This document shows positions 36,710 through 46,796 of a stretch of DNA of 64,000 nucleotides, one piece after another. A program made the position numbers and the translations under genes. Each line of letters begins with the position of its first letter. The stretch's first letter is position 1. Location of the stretch: positions 62,001-126,000 of the forward strand of contig CAJYJO010000003.1 in NCBI GenBank assembly GCA_913774845.1, written 5' to 3'. The stretch is from an uncultured Microbacterium sp. (GTDB lineage: Bacteria; Actinomycetota; Actinomycetes; Actinomycetales; Microbacteriaceae). Below the pieces are notes generated by a model. That model had not been told where the DNA came from. It did not search any database and worked only from the letters and a program-made list of their open reading frames with translations.

Positions 36710-37755
36710 GCCCGCGAGCCCAGAAGCTCGGCGTTACCCCAGGTCGGGAGCGACACGGTGTCGATCCACTCGGGGCCCCTTTCGAGAGCGGTGACGTCGG
36801 CGTCGACCATGATCTTCGCCAACTGGTCGCCGTGCACCGACGGCACCCAACCGAGCTTGTCCGCGGCCTTGGACGGGTCGCCGATGAGCGCGTCGACCTC
36901 GGTGGGGCGCAGGTAGCGCTCGTCGAACTTGACGAACTCCTGCCAGTCCAGGCCGACGTGCCCGAAGGAGGTCTCGAGGAAGTCCTTGATCGTGTACCCG
37001 ACGCCGGTCGCAAGGACGAAGTCCTCGGGGGTGTCGGCCTGCAGCATGCGCCACATGCCTTCGACGTACTCGGCGGCGTAACCCCAGTCGCGGATCGAGT
37101 CGAGGTTTCCGAGGTAGAGGTTCTTCTGAACGCCCGCCTTGATGCGGGCGACAGCGCGCGTGATCTTGCGCGTCACGAAAGTCTCACCGCGACGCGGAGA
37201 CTCGTGGTTGAACAGGATGCCGTTCACCGCGTACATGTCATACGCCTCGCGGTAGTTCTTGGTGATCCAGTAGCTGTAGAGCTTCGCGGCCGCGTAGGGC
37301 GACCGCGGGTAGAACGGGGTCTCCTCGTTCTGAGGCGGCGGCGTCGCACCGTACAGCTCCGACGTGGAGGCCTGGTAGAACTTCGTCTGGATGCCGGACA
37401 GCCGAACGGCTTCGAGCAGACGAATCGTTCCCGTGCCCGTCGTGTCGGCGGTGTGCTCGGGCTCGTCGAACGAGACGCGCACGTGCGACTGCGCGGCGAG
37501 GTTGTAGACCTCGTCAGGGTTGATCTCCGACATGAGCGTGACCAGTCGCGCGCCGTCCGACAGGTCACCGTAGTGAAGGAACAGCTTCGCGTTCGGGTCG
37601 TGCGGGTCGACGTACAGGTGGTCGATGCGGTGGGTGTTGAAGGTCGAGGCGCGGCGGATGAGCCCGTGCACCTCGTAGCCCTTGGCGAGAAGCATCTCGG
37701 CGAGGTAGGAACCGTCCTGGCCGGTGATGCCGGTGATGAGTGCGCGTTTAGTCAC
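36706..37755 (-). CDS. gmd: GDP-mannose 4,6-dehydratase
   Basis: The 349-residue enzyme makes GDP-4-keto-6-deoxy-mannose, the precursor of GDP-fucose. It begins with [17 protein letters not shown] (NADP site). [49 protein letters not shown] (with the Tyr-x3-Lys near residue 156), [17 protein letters not shown] and [11 protein letters not shown] are all family motifs. I use the GTG at 37755 preceded by GAGG; the longer frame adds 22 residues without homology. Confidence 0.96.
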   Translation of the reverse strand: MTKRALITGITGQDGSYLAEMLLAKGYEVHGLIRRASTFNTHRIDHLYVDPHDPNAKLFLHYGDLSDGARLVTLMSEINPDEVYNLAAQSHVRVSFDEPEHTADTTGTGTIRLLEAVRLSGIQTKFYQASTSELYGATPPPQNEETPFYPRSPYAAAKLYSYWITKNYREAYDMYAVNGILFNHESPRRGETFVTRKITRAVARIKAGVQKNLYLGNLDSIRDWGYAAEYVEGMWRMLQADTPEDFVLATGVGYTIKDFLETSFGHVGLDWQEFVKFDERYLRPTEVDALIGDPSKAADKLGWVPSVHGDQLAKIMVDADVTALERGPEWIDTVSLPTWGNAELLGSRA

Positions 37756-37860
37756 TGTGTGAGCCTCGATTCGTTGTACAAAGAGCGAACTATTGAATGA
37801 TGCCGACCGAGCAACACTCACTGCCGCGTCTGCATTATGAGAGTAGTGGAAAGCTGCGCG

Positions 37861-38910
37861 TCACCGTTCTTCGGCATCGCGCGGACGTAACTCAAGACTC
37901 ACGTCTATCGCTCGTTTCACGGACGTTTCGGAAAACAATCCGGCTGCGTTCATCCGGACCCATCGGCCCTCATCCGGAATGTGATGCCACCATGGAGCGC
38001 GGGCGAGGACGGCGCCACGAGAGACCAAAGCCGCGTTGAAGCTGAACGAGCTCGGAGCCGCCACGAGCAGCCGAGCAGCCGACAACTCAACGAAATCTTG
38101 GTCGCGGTCACCGTTCAAATGGAGCTCCACACCAGCCAAGGCGGACAGCGCGGCGAAGGACTCGGGGGGGCCGAGCGAGTAGACCCGTATGGGTACCTGA
38201 CCCAGGTCATCCACGGCCCGAATCCGACCGATGAGCTCTGCATACCAGTCGATGTCGAGCCACCGGTCCGGGTGAGTGTCCGGGCCGATGTCGTTCTCTC
38301 GGGCGGAACGACGAACGTGGACAGCGACGTAGTCCGGGCTGGCCTCGAGGCGTTGTAGCTCGCGCCCGAGCGACCCAGCCATCACTGCAGACCGCAGCGC
38401 GTCGGAGGCGGGTACTTGGTCGAAACGCGGGTGATCTAGAGGGAGGCGGAACTCGATTGCCTTCCCGGGCCGCTTCTTTCGCGCACGATTCACGTGCGAT
38501 CGAAGAATGTCCAAAGATGTCGCGGTCCGCTCATCCTCTGTCGCAGGAAGACGGACGATCACCCGCTTGCGGGCCTCGACCGACCCCGCGCCCGCCGAAA
38601 AGGCGAACAAGCCATCAGGGTCCCCGGGGATTTTCGAACCGACATACTCAACCTCCAGGTCACGCGCCCATAAGTACCCAGCCATCCACCCCGATACCTG
38701 ATGCCCCACGAACGCGTAAGGGTGAAGTGGCACCGTGAGAATGTCCCCTGGGTGCCGCACGGGTGCTGGGCCGATGCCGCGCGCCGAGGCGCGGGCCCAG
38801 TAACGTGGTTGCAGCCGCTTCTGGATCTTGTTCTGAAATCGACGCGCCCGCAGTCGAAACCGCAGTGGGATGGTTCGGAAAGGGCGGAGGGCCAATTCGG
38901 CTCCTGTCAT
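37861..38910 (-). CDS. Fucosyltransferase-like glycosyltransferase
   Basis: The 349-residue protein contains YVAVHVRRSARENDIGPD (about 191-208), similar to the H-x-R-R-G-D motif that binds GDP in alpha-1,2/alpha-1,6 fucosyltransferases (GT11/GT23 type), and later SAARLLVAAPSSFSFNAALVSRG, the usual second motif of that fold. Its position next to gmd-fcl fits use of GDP-fucose as donor. Linkage and acceptor are unknown. The basic N-terminus may touch the membrane. Confidence 0.7.
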   Translation of the reverse strand: MTGAELALRPFRTIPLRFRLRARRFQNKIQKRLQPRYWARASARGIGPAPVRHPGDILTVPLHPYAFVGHQVSGWMAGYLWARDLEVEYVGSKIPGDPDGLFAFSAGAGSVEARKRVIVRLPATEDERTATSLDILRSHVNRARKKRPGKAIEFRLPLDHPRFDQVPASDALRSAVMAGSLGRELQRLEASPDYVAVHVRRSARENDIGPDTHPDRWLDIDWYAELIGRIRAVDDLGQVPIRVYSLGPPESFAALSALAGVELHLNGDRDQDFVELSAARLLVAAPSSFSFNAALVSRGAVLARAPWWHHIPDEGRWVRMNAAGLFSETSVKRAIDVSLELRPRDAEER

Positions 38911-38968
38911 TAAGTTTCAACACCCAGCGCGATTTCTGGGCGTTCGTTAGTATAAGGGGGAAGTAACG

Positions 38969-40417
38969 TTGAGCGTAGGACGGACGCTGGCTCAGGGCGC
39001 TGCATGGACCTACGGGGCGCAACTTGTTACCGTCGCCCTCCAATTTGGTTACGCGAGTGTTACCACACGAGTGCTGAATGATGACGCCTTCGGCGCATAC
39101 GCCGTGGCACTCTCGGTTACAGGCTTCGCGGCCCTTCTATCGACCGGAGGTATCGGTCAAACGATCGGGAGGATGACGGAGCTGGATGCGAGACGCTTGC
39201 ACGGCTTAATGACGTATGCCACCGGACTCGGCGCGATAGCTGCCGCGGTCGTGTGGTTTACAGCCCCCTTGTGGACCGTCATTTGGGACGCACCAGGAGC
39301 ACTCGGCCCGATTCAATGGTTCTCGATCAGCGCAGGATTCGCTCCACTCCTCGGCTTCGCAGCTGGCTACGTGCGCAGAATAGGTAAATTCCGGCAACTT
39401 GCGATCTTTACGCTCGTCGCCAACGTGGTAGGTATGGCGATCGGAGTGGCAGCAGTCCTCACGTGGAACGACGCCGAAACACTTCTTGTCTTTCCCCTTG
39501 TGGCGCAACTCGTAACCCTCATAGGCGCGCTCACGCTGAGCGACCCGCGCCACCTTGGCTTTGGAAGTATTGCCTCCGCTCGCGGAGATGTGGCATTCAG
39601 CTGGCGCGTGACTGTCGCCTCACTTCTTTCCTACGGAATTGGGAACATTGTAAAGATTGGGACATCGAGAGTGCTCGGCCCGGGATATCTGGGGCAGTGG
39701 AATCGCGCCGATGTGCTCTCTGCCATTCCGTTCCAGCAGGTGCAAGCCGCACTCATCCCCGTGATCTACCCGGAGTTCCGACACGACCTCAGCGGCAGTG
39801 AGCGCACACGGACGGTGTGGACGGACATGTTATCTCTCGTCGCTTGGGTGGTCTTGCCGACCTCCGGAATCGCCGCGGTCATCATCCCAACCATACTTCC
39901 CGTGCTCTTCGGGTCCGGATGGGGGATCGCGATCGCGATCTCTCCTGTCATCTGCGTCGCTGCCGCAATTCAGGTCGTGAGTACCCTGCTCGCAAGCGCG
40001 GTCGAAGCTCTCGGAAAGTTCAGATGGATCTGGTGGACGCAGGGTCTTCTCCTCCTTATCCAGCTTCTGGCAGTTCTGGCTATATCCGTGTTTCAGTCGA
40101 TCGTGCCAGCCATGATCGCGCTCGTCGTGACGATGCTGGCGCAGCACCTCGTGTATATCTGCCTCTGTGTTAAGGACGACTATCTCGACGGGCGTCGTCT
40201 CCTCACCACATACGGCGTCGTGACCTTTGCCTCCGTAGCCGCCTACCTCGTGGCGCAGAGCCTTCTCTGGATGGCAACGTCGCTGTTCGCGCTTGCGCCG
40301 GCCGCTTCGCTACTGACGCTGATTCCCGTCGCGGCGCTCATCCTCGTCCTGTGGGCCCTCCGATGGAAGCTCACGCCGGTAAAGATTGCACGAAAGTACG
40401 GACTGCTCCGCGGTTGA
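38969..40417 (+). CDS. Wzx-type polysaccharide flippase
   Basis: The 482-residue membrane protein has about 12-14 helices, starting LAQGAAWTYGAQLVTVALQFGYASVTTRVL, as in the MATE/MOP polysaccharide exporters (Wzx/RfbX). These flip lipid-linked repeat units across the membrane. A TTG start follows AAGGGGG. It is the only gene in this locus on the plus strand among neighbours on the minus strand. Confidence 0.85.
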   Translation: MSVGRTLAQGAAWTYGAQLVTVALQFGYASVTTRVLNDDAFGAYAVALSVTGFAALLSTGGIGQTIGRMTELDARRLHGLMTYATGLGAIAAAVVWFTAPLWTVIWDAPGALGPIQWFSISAGFAPLLGFAAGYVRRIGKFRQLAIFTLVANVVGMAIGVAAVLTWNDAETLLVFPLVAQLVTLIGALTLSDPRHLGFGSIASARGDVAFSWRVTVASLLSYGIGNIVKIGTSRVLGPGYLGQWNRADVLSAIPFQQVQAALIPVIYPEFRHDLSGSERTRTVWTDMLSLVAWVVLPTSGIAAVIIPTILPVLFGSGWGIAIAISPVICVAAAIQVVSTLLASAVEALGKFRWIWWTQGLLLLIQLLAVLAISVFQSIVPAMIALVVTMLAQHLVYICLCVKDDYLDGRRLLTTYGVVTFASVAAYLVAQSLLWMATSLFALAPAASLLTLIPVAALILVLWALRWKLTPVKIARKYGLLRG

Positions 40418-40433
40418 GGGGCGAGGAGCCGGG

Positions 40434-41723
40434 TTACTCCATCGCGACCCCCAGCGGCGCGCGCTGACCTCGACGAACGGGCGATCTCCCGTCTGGAACG
40501 ATTTGTCGGTGCGCCGAGTAGAGAACCAGGCCCAACCACGGGGCGATGTACCACGGCAGGTGATAAAACCACGCGTAGGCACATATCGCCGTGAGCACGG
40601 CGAGTGACACTCTCGAGACCCGCAGAACACGAATGAACGCGTAACCGATGATCCCTGCAGCCAGCAACAGACCGACCAAACCGATTCGTAAGTACAGTAC
40701 GACGTACCAATTATGCGGATTGAAGTCGATGAAGAGGCCGTTCACGACTCTTCCCCACCCGGCTCCGAAGCTCGCCCCAAAAATAACGGTTTGCGGGCCT
40801 TGCTGAATGGATTGGTCGATCAGTTCCGTCCATGAACCTTCTCGGGCATTTAGAGTCCCATCACTGCTGAGAGCGTGACTCACGGTGACGCCGAAGGCGG
40901 CCAGGGCACCGGACGCTAAGAGACACATCAGGACGACGCCGGAATAGAACGCGAGAAGGACCGTCGAGGCCAGGGCACGACCTCGCAACGACACCGCGAC
41001 CACCAGGAGACCAAGAGCCGCCGCCACCCAGATCGATCGGTGCATGCACAGAATCGACACGGCGACGAAAACGTAACCAACAAGCAAGTCCGGCACGCGT
41101 ATAGCTCCGCTTGTGAGGATGAGCGAGAGCCCGCAACACAGGAGAACGAGCGCCTGTCCGGAGACAAGAGGGCGCCCCGTCTGGAGGACTCCGGTCGCCG
41201 CGGTCACGAAACTGTCAGCGCCACCCCACCCGTACACGACGACGTGAATCACCGCGACAGCGCAGAGTAAAGAGCCACAGTGCAAGAAGAGTCTTGGCAG
41301 GGATGCCGACGACTGCGACCAGTCTCTTGAAAGCACCCAGGCAACTGCCGCAACTAGCCAGATAGTCGACCGAGCCTCGTTGAACGCCTGAGTACCGTAA
41401 TGCATTAGGCCGCTCGCCAACGAGATCGCCAGGCAGAGCACAAACAGCCCGAGGAAGGGCCCCACTCGCACAAGGTTTCTCGACATCTGACGAATGGACG
41501 TCAGGGCGGAGGCGAGAAGCGTGATCGAAATGAAATCTTCCGGCTTGATTTGCACTCCGGCGATACTGACCAAGGACGGGCTGTCAGGAAGCTCCCACGC
41601 AATGACCGCGAATGCCGCGATGAAATACAACCCGATCATCTGCCAGCGCTGTATCAATGCCACGAGCGCCCAGACACACACTCCGCCAAAGGCGAGCGCG
41701 CCCACAGCGATGAAAAAAATCAT
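40434..41723 (-). CDS. Wzy/O-antigen-ligase-like polysaccharide polymerase
   Basis: The 429-residue membrane protein has about 10-12 helices and a larger extracytoplasmic loop (SSDGTLNAREGSWTELIDQ...NPHNWYVVLYLRIGLVG), the typical WaaL/Wzy region with the NPHNW element. It would join flipped repeat units. It converges on wzx with 16 bp between. Confidence 0.8.
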   Translation of the reverse strand: MIFFIAVGALAFGGVCVWALVALIQRWQMIGLYFIAAFAVIAWELPDSPSLVSIAGVQIKPEDFISITLLASALTSIRQMSRNLVRVGPFLGLFVLCLAISLASGLMHYGTQAFNEARSTIWLVAAVAWVLSRDWSQSSASLPRLFLHCGSLLCAVAVIHVVVYGWGGADSFVTAATGVLQTGRPLVSGQALVLLCCGLSLILTSGAIRVPDLLVGYVFVAVSILCMHRSIWVAAALGLLVVAVSLRGRALASTVLLAFYSGVVLMCLLASGALAAFGVTVSHALSSDGTLNAREGSWTELIDQSIQQGPQTVIFGASFGAGWGRVVNGLFIDFNPHNWYVVLYLRIGLVGLLLAAGIIGYAFIRVLRVSRVSLAVLTAICAYAWFYHLPWYIAPWLGLVLYSAHRQIVPDGRSPVRRGQRAPLGVAME

Positions 41724-41786
41724 TCGTCTCCTCCGGGGTGTGCCCGTGAGACGCTCACAGGTTCCTGCCTCGACCCTACGCGCGAG

Positions 41787-42866
41787 TCACATCTCGTCAA
41801 GAGCATCGACGCGAAGCTCCCGCAAGGGCTCGTATGAGCTCTGGTCGATCCCGGCACCGCCACGATTGAGCATTCGCACGAGTTGGTCGTCCTGCCGGAA
41901 GTGTCGGTGTGCGAACTCCCACGCGGCAGCTTCCCGTTCGATCCGCTCGTCGGCGTCGACGTTCGTCAGGTACTGCTCGATCCTATCGCCGAGGGCAACC
42001 ATGCTTTTGGACATCAGCAGGAACGGTTCGGCACCGGGGAAGATCTGGTCGAAACCGGGGTGAGCCGTGGTCGCGTGCACGCTGCCCGTCGCCAGCGAGG
42101 TGGGCAAGCGATCAGAGAAATACTTCGGCTCAAGAGCGAAGTGATCCCAATTGGCCGACACCCAGCCGGAACGTATCGCGGAAGATTGATCGGAGTATGC
42201 GACGGTGCCTTGGGCGCTCGGCCCCGTCCACCCGCGGCCGAAGATGGCGAAACGAGAGCCGAACCGCGTCTCCATGTAGTTCACGAATCGGATGCGATCA
42301 CGCCAGTTCGGAAGGCCCCGTAGCCGCGGGCGGTTCCTGTTCGCCACCATGACGATGTCGAAGTCACGATGGTGGTTCGCGAGGGGCCTCTCGCGACCGA
42401 ATCGCTCCGAGTCGAAGATGCTCGGCTCCCATTGGACATCAGACGCGCCCGCTCGTTCGAAGTTCCTCGCGAACGTCCCGGTTCCGACGGTGAAGACCAC
42501 ATCGGCTACCGCACCCGCTTCGCGCGCCTCTCGGGGCAGCCCGTGCACTAACCGAGAGTAAGGATCCGCCTCGTGATAGATGAGAGCGTCACAGCTGTCC
42601 TTCAACTCCTTCAACTCGTCACGGACAATACCGGTTCCACCGAGATGCTGCATGAGAATGATGTCGGGCCGGTAGTCCGCCGCCAGCTGAACGAGCTTTC
42701 TTCGCTGCAGCGCACCGTCCATTCCTTCACGGATCCGCCACAAAAGGCTGAATATTTTGACATCGGATACACAGCCCCCTGATCGCAATCTCGAGAAAGT
42801 CGTTCGTATACCCGATTGACGCGCCGAACCATGCTCGTTCGGAACATACAGAATTCGCGCGGCCAT
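41787..42866 (-). CDS. Glycosyltransferase, GT-B fold, CgeB/group-1-like
   Basis: The 359-residue protein begins ARILYVPNEHGSARQSGIRTTF. It has a nucleotide-sugar-side domain with GRGWTGPSAQGTVAYSD and PKYFSDRLPTSLATGSVHATTAHPGFDQIF, the pattern of CgeB-like glycosyltransferases. I chose the ATG at 42866, preceded by GGAAGGAAAG; the frame is open further upstream but overlaps the neighbouring gene. Sugar and linkage unknown. Confidence 0.72.
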   Translation of the reverse strand: MAARILYVPNEHGSARQSGIRTTFSRLRSGGCVSDVKIFSLLWRIREGMDGALQRRKLVQLAADYRPDIILMQHLGGTGIVRDELKELKDSCDALIYHEADPYSRLVHGLPREAREAGAVADVVFTVGTGTFARNFERAGASDVQWEPSIFDSERFGRERPLANHHRDFDIVMVANRNRPRLRGLPNWRDRIRFVNYMETRFGSRFAIFGRGWTGPSAQGTVAYSDQSSAIRSGWVSANWDHFALEPKYFSDRLPTSLATGSVHATTAHPGFDQIFPGAEPFLLMSKSMVALGDRIEQYLTNVDADERIEREAAAWEFAHRHFRQDDQLVRMLNRGGAGIDQSSYEPLRELRVDALDEM

Positions 42867-42898
42867 CTTTCCTTCCACGACAGCACCGCCGGTGCGTA

Positions 42899-44089
42899 TC
42901 AGGCGGCTGTCGCCGCAATAGTGCGTTGATATTGCTTGAGGTACATGTCCGCGATCACGTCGGCGCCGAACCTCTCCTCGACCATCCGCGCCCCATCGAA
43001 CCCCTCTGCCGAGGCCCGCTCCGGCGTGGAGATCGCAAGAATCAGCGCGTCCGCCACGGCCTGGGGGGAGCGAACATCCGTGAGAATCCCCGCTGCCCCG
43101 TCGAACAGAGTCCATCGGACGGCGCCCGAGTCGCGGCCGGCGATCACCGGGAGCCCCTCCCGCACGGCCTCTAAGAGTACGAGACCTTGGGACTCCTCGA
43201 GCGACGTATGACAGAAGACAGTTGCCCGTGCATATTCGCTCGCAACCTCGTCGCGCCGCCGGCGACCCACGAACACGACCCCTGACGCAGGCGAATCCCT
43301 CGTCCACGAACGAGCCATTTCGTCATTTGGCCCCAATCCGTTGCCAATCAGTCGCAATTCGGCGTTCGGGTAGCGCGACCGGACAATGCGAAATGCCCGC
43401 AGAAGAGTCATGACGTTCTTTCGCCGGGAACTGTCCGAGACGCTCAAGATGACAGGGCCCGCGACCGAAGCGGCACCTCCCCGCGAGTGGTGGTTTGAAG
43501 AGGGCACGGGATTGGGAATCACGTCGATGGGGTCTCGAAAGAACATCTCGCGCCGCCACCGCTCAGCAAGGTACGGCGAAACGGCCGTCAGAGTCGGCCG
43601 TTTGAGCCGCGTCAGGGACGCCATCAACGCCCGAACGAGACGATAGGCATCGGGCATGTGGCTGAGCACCGTGAAGGGCGCGTCGTGCGCGGTAACCACC
43701 GTCGGGCGATCTCTGGTCTTCAGCGCACCGAGAGCGAACTCATACGTCCAATGAGCGTGGACCACGTCAGCGCGTATCTCCGACAGAGCACGTGCCACCC
43801 CTGCCCGTTCCACGGCAAACATGTCGAGCGCACGATCGCGAGCTCTCGGCCGAGACGGCGCGAGAAGTATCGAGACGTCTCGACCCTCATAACGGGTCAC
43901 TCGATCGATGTCGGACGACGTCGTGACGAGGGACACCTGGTGCCCGCGGTTCAGGAACGCTTCCGCCAAGGTGGGCAAGAGAGGGAAGGGGTAGCCGACG
44001 TGCCGCAAAGCCCCCCGAGCCTTGCCTTCGAGGCGACCCTCGAGCATGTCGAGGGAAGCCGGTCCGCAGAGAGCAATGTGTAAGCTCAT
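42899..44089 (-). CDS. GT4-family glycosyltransferase
   Basis: The 396-residue GT-B enzyme has an N-terminal PFPLLPTLAEAFLNRGHQVSLVTT, VVHAHWTYEFALG, the donor-site phosphate motif region DSSRRKNVMTLLRAF, LRLIGNG, and the E-x7-E-like SLEESQGLVLLEAVREGLPVIA. Probably adds a sugar of the repeat unit. The ATG at 44089 overlaps the acyltransferase stop (ATGA). Confidence 0.88.
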   Translation of the reverse strand: MSLHIALCGPASLDMLEGRLEGKARGALRHVGYPFPLLPTLAEAFLNRGHQVSLVTTSSDIDRVTRYEGRDVSILLAPSRPRARDRALDMFAVERAGVARALSEIRADVVHAHWTYEFALGALKTRDRPTVVTAHDAPFTVLSHMPDAYRLVRALMASLTRLKRPTLTAVSPYLAERWRREMFFRDPIDVIPNPVPSSNHHSRGGAASVAGPVILSVSDSSRRKNVMTLLRAFRIVRSRYPNAELRLIGNGLGPNDEMARSWTRDSPASGVVFVGRRRRDEVASEYARATVFCHTSLEESQGLVLLEAVREGLPVIAGRDSGAVRWTLFDGAAGILTDVRSPQAVADALILAISTPERASAEGFDGARMVEERFGADVIADMYLKQYQRTIAATAA

Positions 44090-44715
44090 TCGTCCACTTT
44101 CCCTACCGGCACGCACGGGTTACCGGCCGCGATGGTGTTGGGCGCGATATCTCGGCTCACGACGCTGCCCGCGCCGATGACCGAACCACGACCGATCGTC
44201 ACCCCCTTCAGCACGATGGACCGCGCCCCGATGAACACGTCGTCCTCGATCCTCACGGCGTGGTGCGGCTCGGCCGCAGGCAAACCGAGATGGCGTCGAG
44301 AGTTGCCCCCTTGCGTGCGAACGACATGATGGTCCGAATCCGTAATGATGCACCCGGATCCGATGAGAACTCGTGCACCGATGGACACATCGACCACCGC
44401 GCTGATTGTGGAACTCGTGATCCCCGATTCGGGACCTATCGCGATTCGCGCCGATGGCGAGAGGCTCTTGATGATCACGGGACCGCGCGCTTCGAGCGAA
44501 TTCTTGGCGACGACCGAATTTAGAACGACGTAATCGCCGATGGAGACAGTGCTTCGCCTGTCGATGTTGAGGACTAAGCGGCCCGTGATGACGACGCTCT
44601 TCGAGACTGCCGCACCGGCTCGCCTCGCGAGAGCACGGGCGAGCTCTCGTCGAGCCTCTCGCAGGCCTCTCCAGAGTGGACGAAGCACACAACGCAGCCG
44701 CCCGTCAGTCAACAA
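44086..44715 (-). CDS. Hexapeptide-repeat acyltransferase
   Basis: The 209-residue protein has a left-handed beta-helix pattern: VSIGDYVVLNSVVAKN, ISAVVDVSIGARVLIGSGCIITDSDHH, VRIEDDVFIGARSIVLKGVTIGRGSVIGAGSVVSRDI, then IAAGNPCVPVG. DSDHH matches the active-site region of maltose/galactoside-type O-acetyltransferases. It probably acetylates the polysaccharide. TTG start with AAAGG upstream. Confidence 0.85.
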   Translation of the reverse strand: MLTDGRLRCVLRPLWRGLREARRELARALARRAGAAVSKSVVITGRLVLNIDRRSTVSIGDYVVLNSVVAKNSLEARGPVIIKSLSPSARIAIGPESGITSSTISAVVDVSIGARVLIGSGCIITDSDHHVVRTQGGNSRRHLGLPAAEPHHAVRIEDDVFIGARSIVLKGVTIGRGSVIGAGSVVSRDIAPNTIAAGNPCVPVGKVDE

Positions 44716-44745
44716 CTGTTCGCCTTTCGGACGTCGATTCTCTCT

Positions 44746-45639
44746 TCATTTCGCATCAGCCCCATCGTGACTGACCCTCCGCCGAGCACTCTTCGCCCAC
44801 CACGTCGCGTACGTCACAGGCAGCCAGACGAACCATGACGCCGGCGAAGCCTTGCGGAGGTAACGGAAAAGCGACGCAGGATTGCCGCCACCTTTCAGCC
44901 CGACGAATTGCTTCCACTCGGAGGCGATCGGCAGGCCCCGCGGCGACTCGTTCCTAGGACAAGTGCCAAGGGTCCTCGGCATCAGCAGGACGTCGATCCC
45001 ACTTTTCCGGCAGCGGAGACCGTAGTCGATGTCGGCAAGGGCGTGCGAATACTCCCCGTCGATCCCGCCAACCTCTCTCGCGACCGCGACGGGAACGACG
45101 ACGAAGTTGCCGTTGAATGTGTCGACGTCTACGACGACGTCACGAGGGGTGAGCGCCTGGTACCTGAGCGGGTGACGGCCCGCGCGCGTCATCCCCGAAT
45201 ATGTCATCTTGCCGCTGAGCGGATCACGCATGGCACCGACCAATACAGCGCGAGGTCGTTCCGCATGTATCCGCAAACTTGCAGTGAGAGCACCCGGGTC
45301 GAGATTCACGTCGTCGTTCAGCCACACGATGAGGTCGTACGGCGAGACGTCCACGCGATCCAACACGACGCTCTCGGCCATCGCCATGCTCTTGGCCCAA
45401 AACGCTGTTCCATCTCCGGTAAGGATCGTTGCGGCAGGAAAGATTTCTCGTACCGCCTCCGCGGTGCCGTCGGTCGACCCGTCGTCGTAAATAGTGACGG
45501 ACAAGGCCACTTCTGCCTCCAATGCCGCTTGTACCAGGGAGCGCAAAGACCGAACCGTGAGCGGTCGACGGTTGTGGCAGGCGAGAATCGCGTGCACGGC
45601 AGGTGTCCGTTGTGAATCTGTTGCGGGATGTTGTGTCAT
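44746..45639 (-). CDS. GT2-family glycosyltransferase
   Basis: The 297-residue GT-A enzyme has AILACHNRRPLTVRSLRSL, IYDDGSTDGTAEAVRE, the DxD-like LIVWLNDDVNLD and FNGNFVVVPVAVAREVGGID, like rhamnosyl- or galactofuranosyl-transferase relatives. The C-terminus has an amphipathic ASWFVWLPVTYATWW segment that may touch the membrane. I chose the ATG at 45639, which overlaps the preceding gene's stop (ATGA). Confidence 0.87.
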   Translation of the reverse strand: MTQHPATDSQRTPAVHAILACHNRRPLTVRSLRSLVQAALEAEVALSVTIYDDGSTDGTAEAVREIFPAATILTGDGTAFWAKSMAMAESVVLDRVDVSPYDLIVWLNDDVNLDPGALTASLRIHAERPRAVLVGAMRDPLSGKMTYSGMTRAGRHPLRYQALTPRDVVVDVDTFNGNFVVVPVAVAREVGGIDGEYSHALADIDYGLRCRKSGIDVLLMPRTLGTCPRNESPRGLPIASEWKQFVGLKGGGNPASLFRYLRKASPASWFVWLPVTYATWWAKSARRRVSHDGADAK

Positions 45640-46796
45640 TCTCGGTCCTTGTCGTCCTGCATGCCGGACGGAGCGCGTGTCCCGCGTATCCACTCCTCGA
45701 TCCCGTCGATGTATCGCTCTGCCATCTTCTCGATCGAGTACGTCCGCGCTAAACCGAGCGCTTCCTGTTTCAATCGTTCCCTCATCGGATGGTCCGTGAA
45801 AATCCTCAGCACCCCGTCCGCGTACATGTCGATCGAGTCCCCCGTGACGATCGCGTTGACACCCGGAACGAGGTACTCGAACTCCGGCGCGTGCCACGGC
45901 CAGTCCGTCGTTACAATCGGCACTCCGGCAGCGAAGCTGTCGACGGCGACGAGACCGACTCGGCCCGGAATTAGGAGGGCCTGAGAACGCGCGAGAGCGG
46001 TCCACTTCTTCTTCCCCTGAATCGGCCCGAGGTAGACGCACCACGAATGATGCGCGGCAAACGCCGCGACGTCGGACTCTCGCTCCCCGGAACCTGCGAT
46101 CAGAAGACGGAACTCCGGCACCTTCGCATGGACGGCGGCCGCGCTTTCAAACAGGAAGTCCAGCCGCTTCGACTCGTCGAGGCCTCCGAGGTAAAGGGCC
46201 GTCGCATCGGTCAGATCGTGTTGTGCGCCGAACTCCGCCTTCTCGTGCTCGGTGAGGTTTCTGACACCCTCGAGGAGCTCGGAGGTATCGACTGCGTTGT
46301 TCAGCACGGAAACCCGTTCCCGCGGATACCCTTCGGCGGTCACAGCCTTCTTCCCGCCCTCCGTGTATGCGAAGAACCAATCGGCGCGGGAAGTCAGCCA
46401 CGATCGGAGCCGCTCGCTCAGCGCACCGACATCTTGGGTGTAATCACGACCATGTCCCCAAAGTGCAATCGGAAACCGCCGTCGCCGGCGACCGAGCAGC
46501 ACATACGCATCGAGGTTGCGACGAGCCTGCTCCAGCACGACGAAATCGGCGTCAGCCAGCACGCGGGTCAGCTTGCGCACCGTCAGTCGTCGGCCGGCGA
46601 GATTCAACTCAAGTTGCGGAATGGAACGTTGACTAGATAGGTCAACGCCATCCGACCGGGCGGCGAGGGTGCCGGACGGTTTCCCCGCCGCGATGACGAT
46701 CTCGATCCCGCGAGCGCGTCCCCTCTCCACCATCTGCTCGAAGAGCGGCGCGCGGTAGTGAGGAACGTACTCCTGGACGATGACGACTCTCGTCAC
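45636..46796 (-). CDS. GT4-family glycosyltransferase
   Basis: The 386-residue GT-B enzyme starts VVIVQEYVPHYRAPLFEQM and has WGHGRDYTQD, VLNNAVDTSEL, LYLGGLDESKRLDFLFESA, LLIAGSGERE and GLVAVDSFAAGVPIVTTDWPWHAPE, where the usual E-x7-E is altered (VDSFAAG). GTG start overlapping the upstream stop (GTGA). Confidence 0.87.
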   Translation of the reverse strand: MTRVVIVQEYVPHYRAPLFEQMVERGRARGIEIVIAAGKPSGTLAARSDGVDLSSQRSIPQLELNLAGRRLTVRKLTRVLADADFVVLEQARRNLDAYVLLGRRRRRFPIALWGHGRDYTQDVGALSERLRSWLTSRADWFFAYTEGGKKAVTAEGYPRERVSVLNNAVDTSELLEGVRNLTEHEKAEFGAQHDLTDATALYLGGLDESKRLDFLFESAAAVHAKVPEFRLLIAGSGERESDVAAFAAHHSWCVYLGPIQGKKKWTALARSQALLIPGRVGLVAVDSFAAGVPIVTTDWPWHAPEFEYLVPGVNAIVTGDSIDMYADGVLRIFTDHPMRERLKQEALGLARTYSIEKMAERYIDGIEEWIRGTRAPSGMQDDKDRE

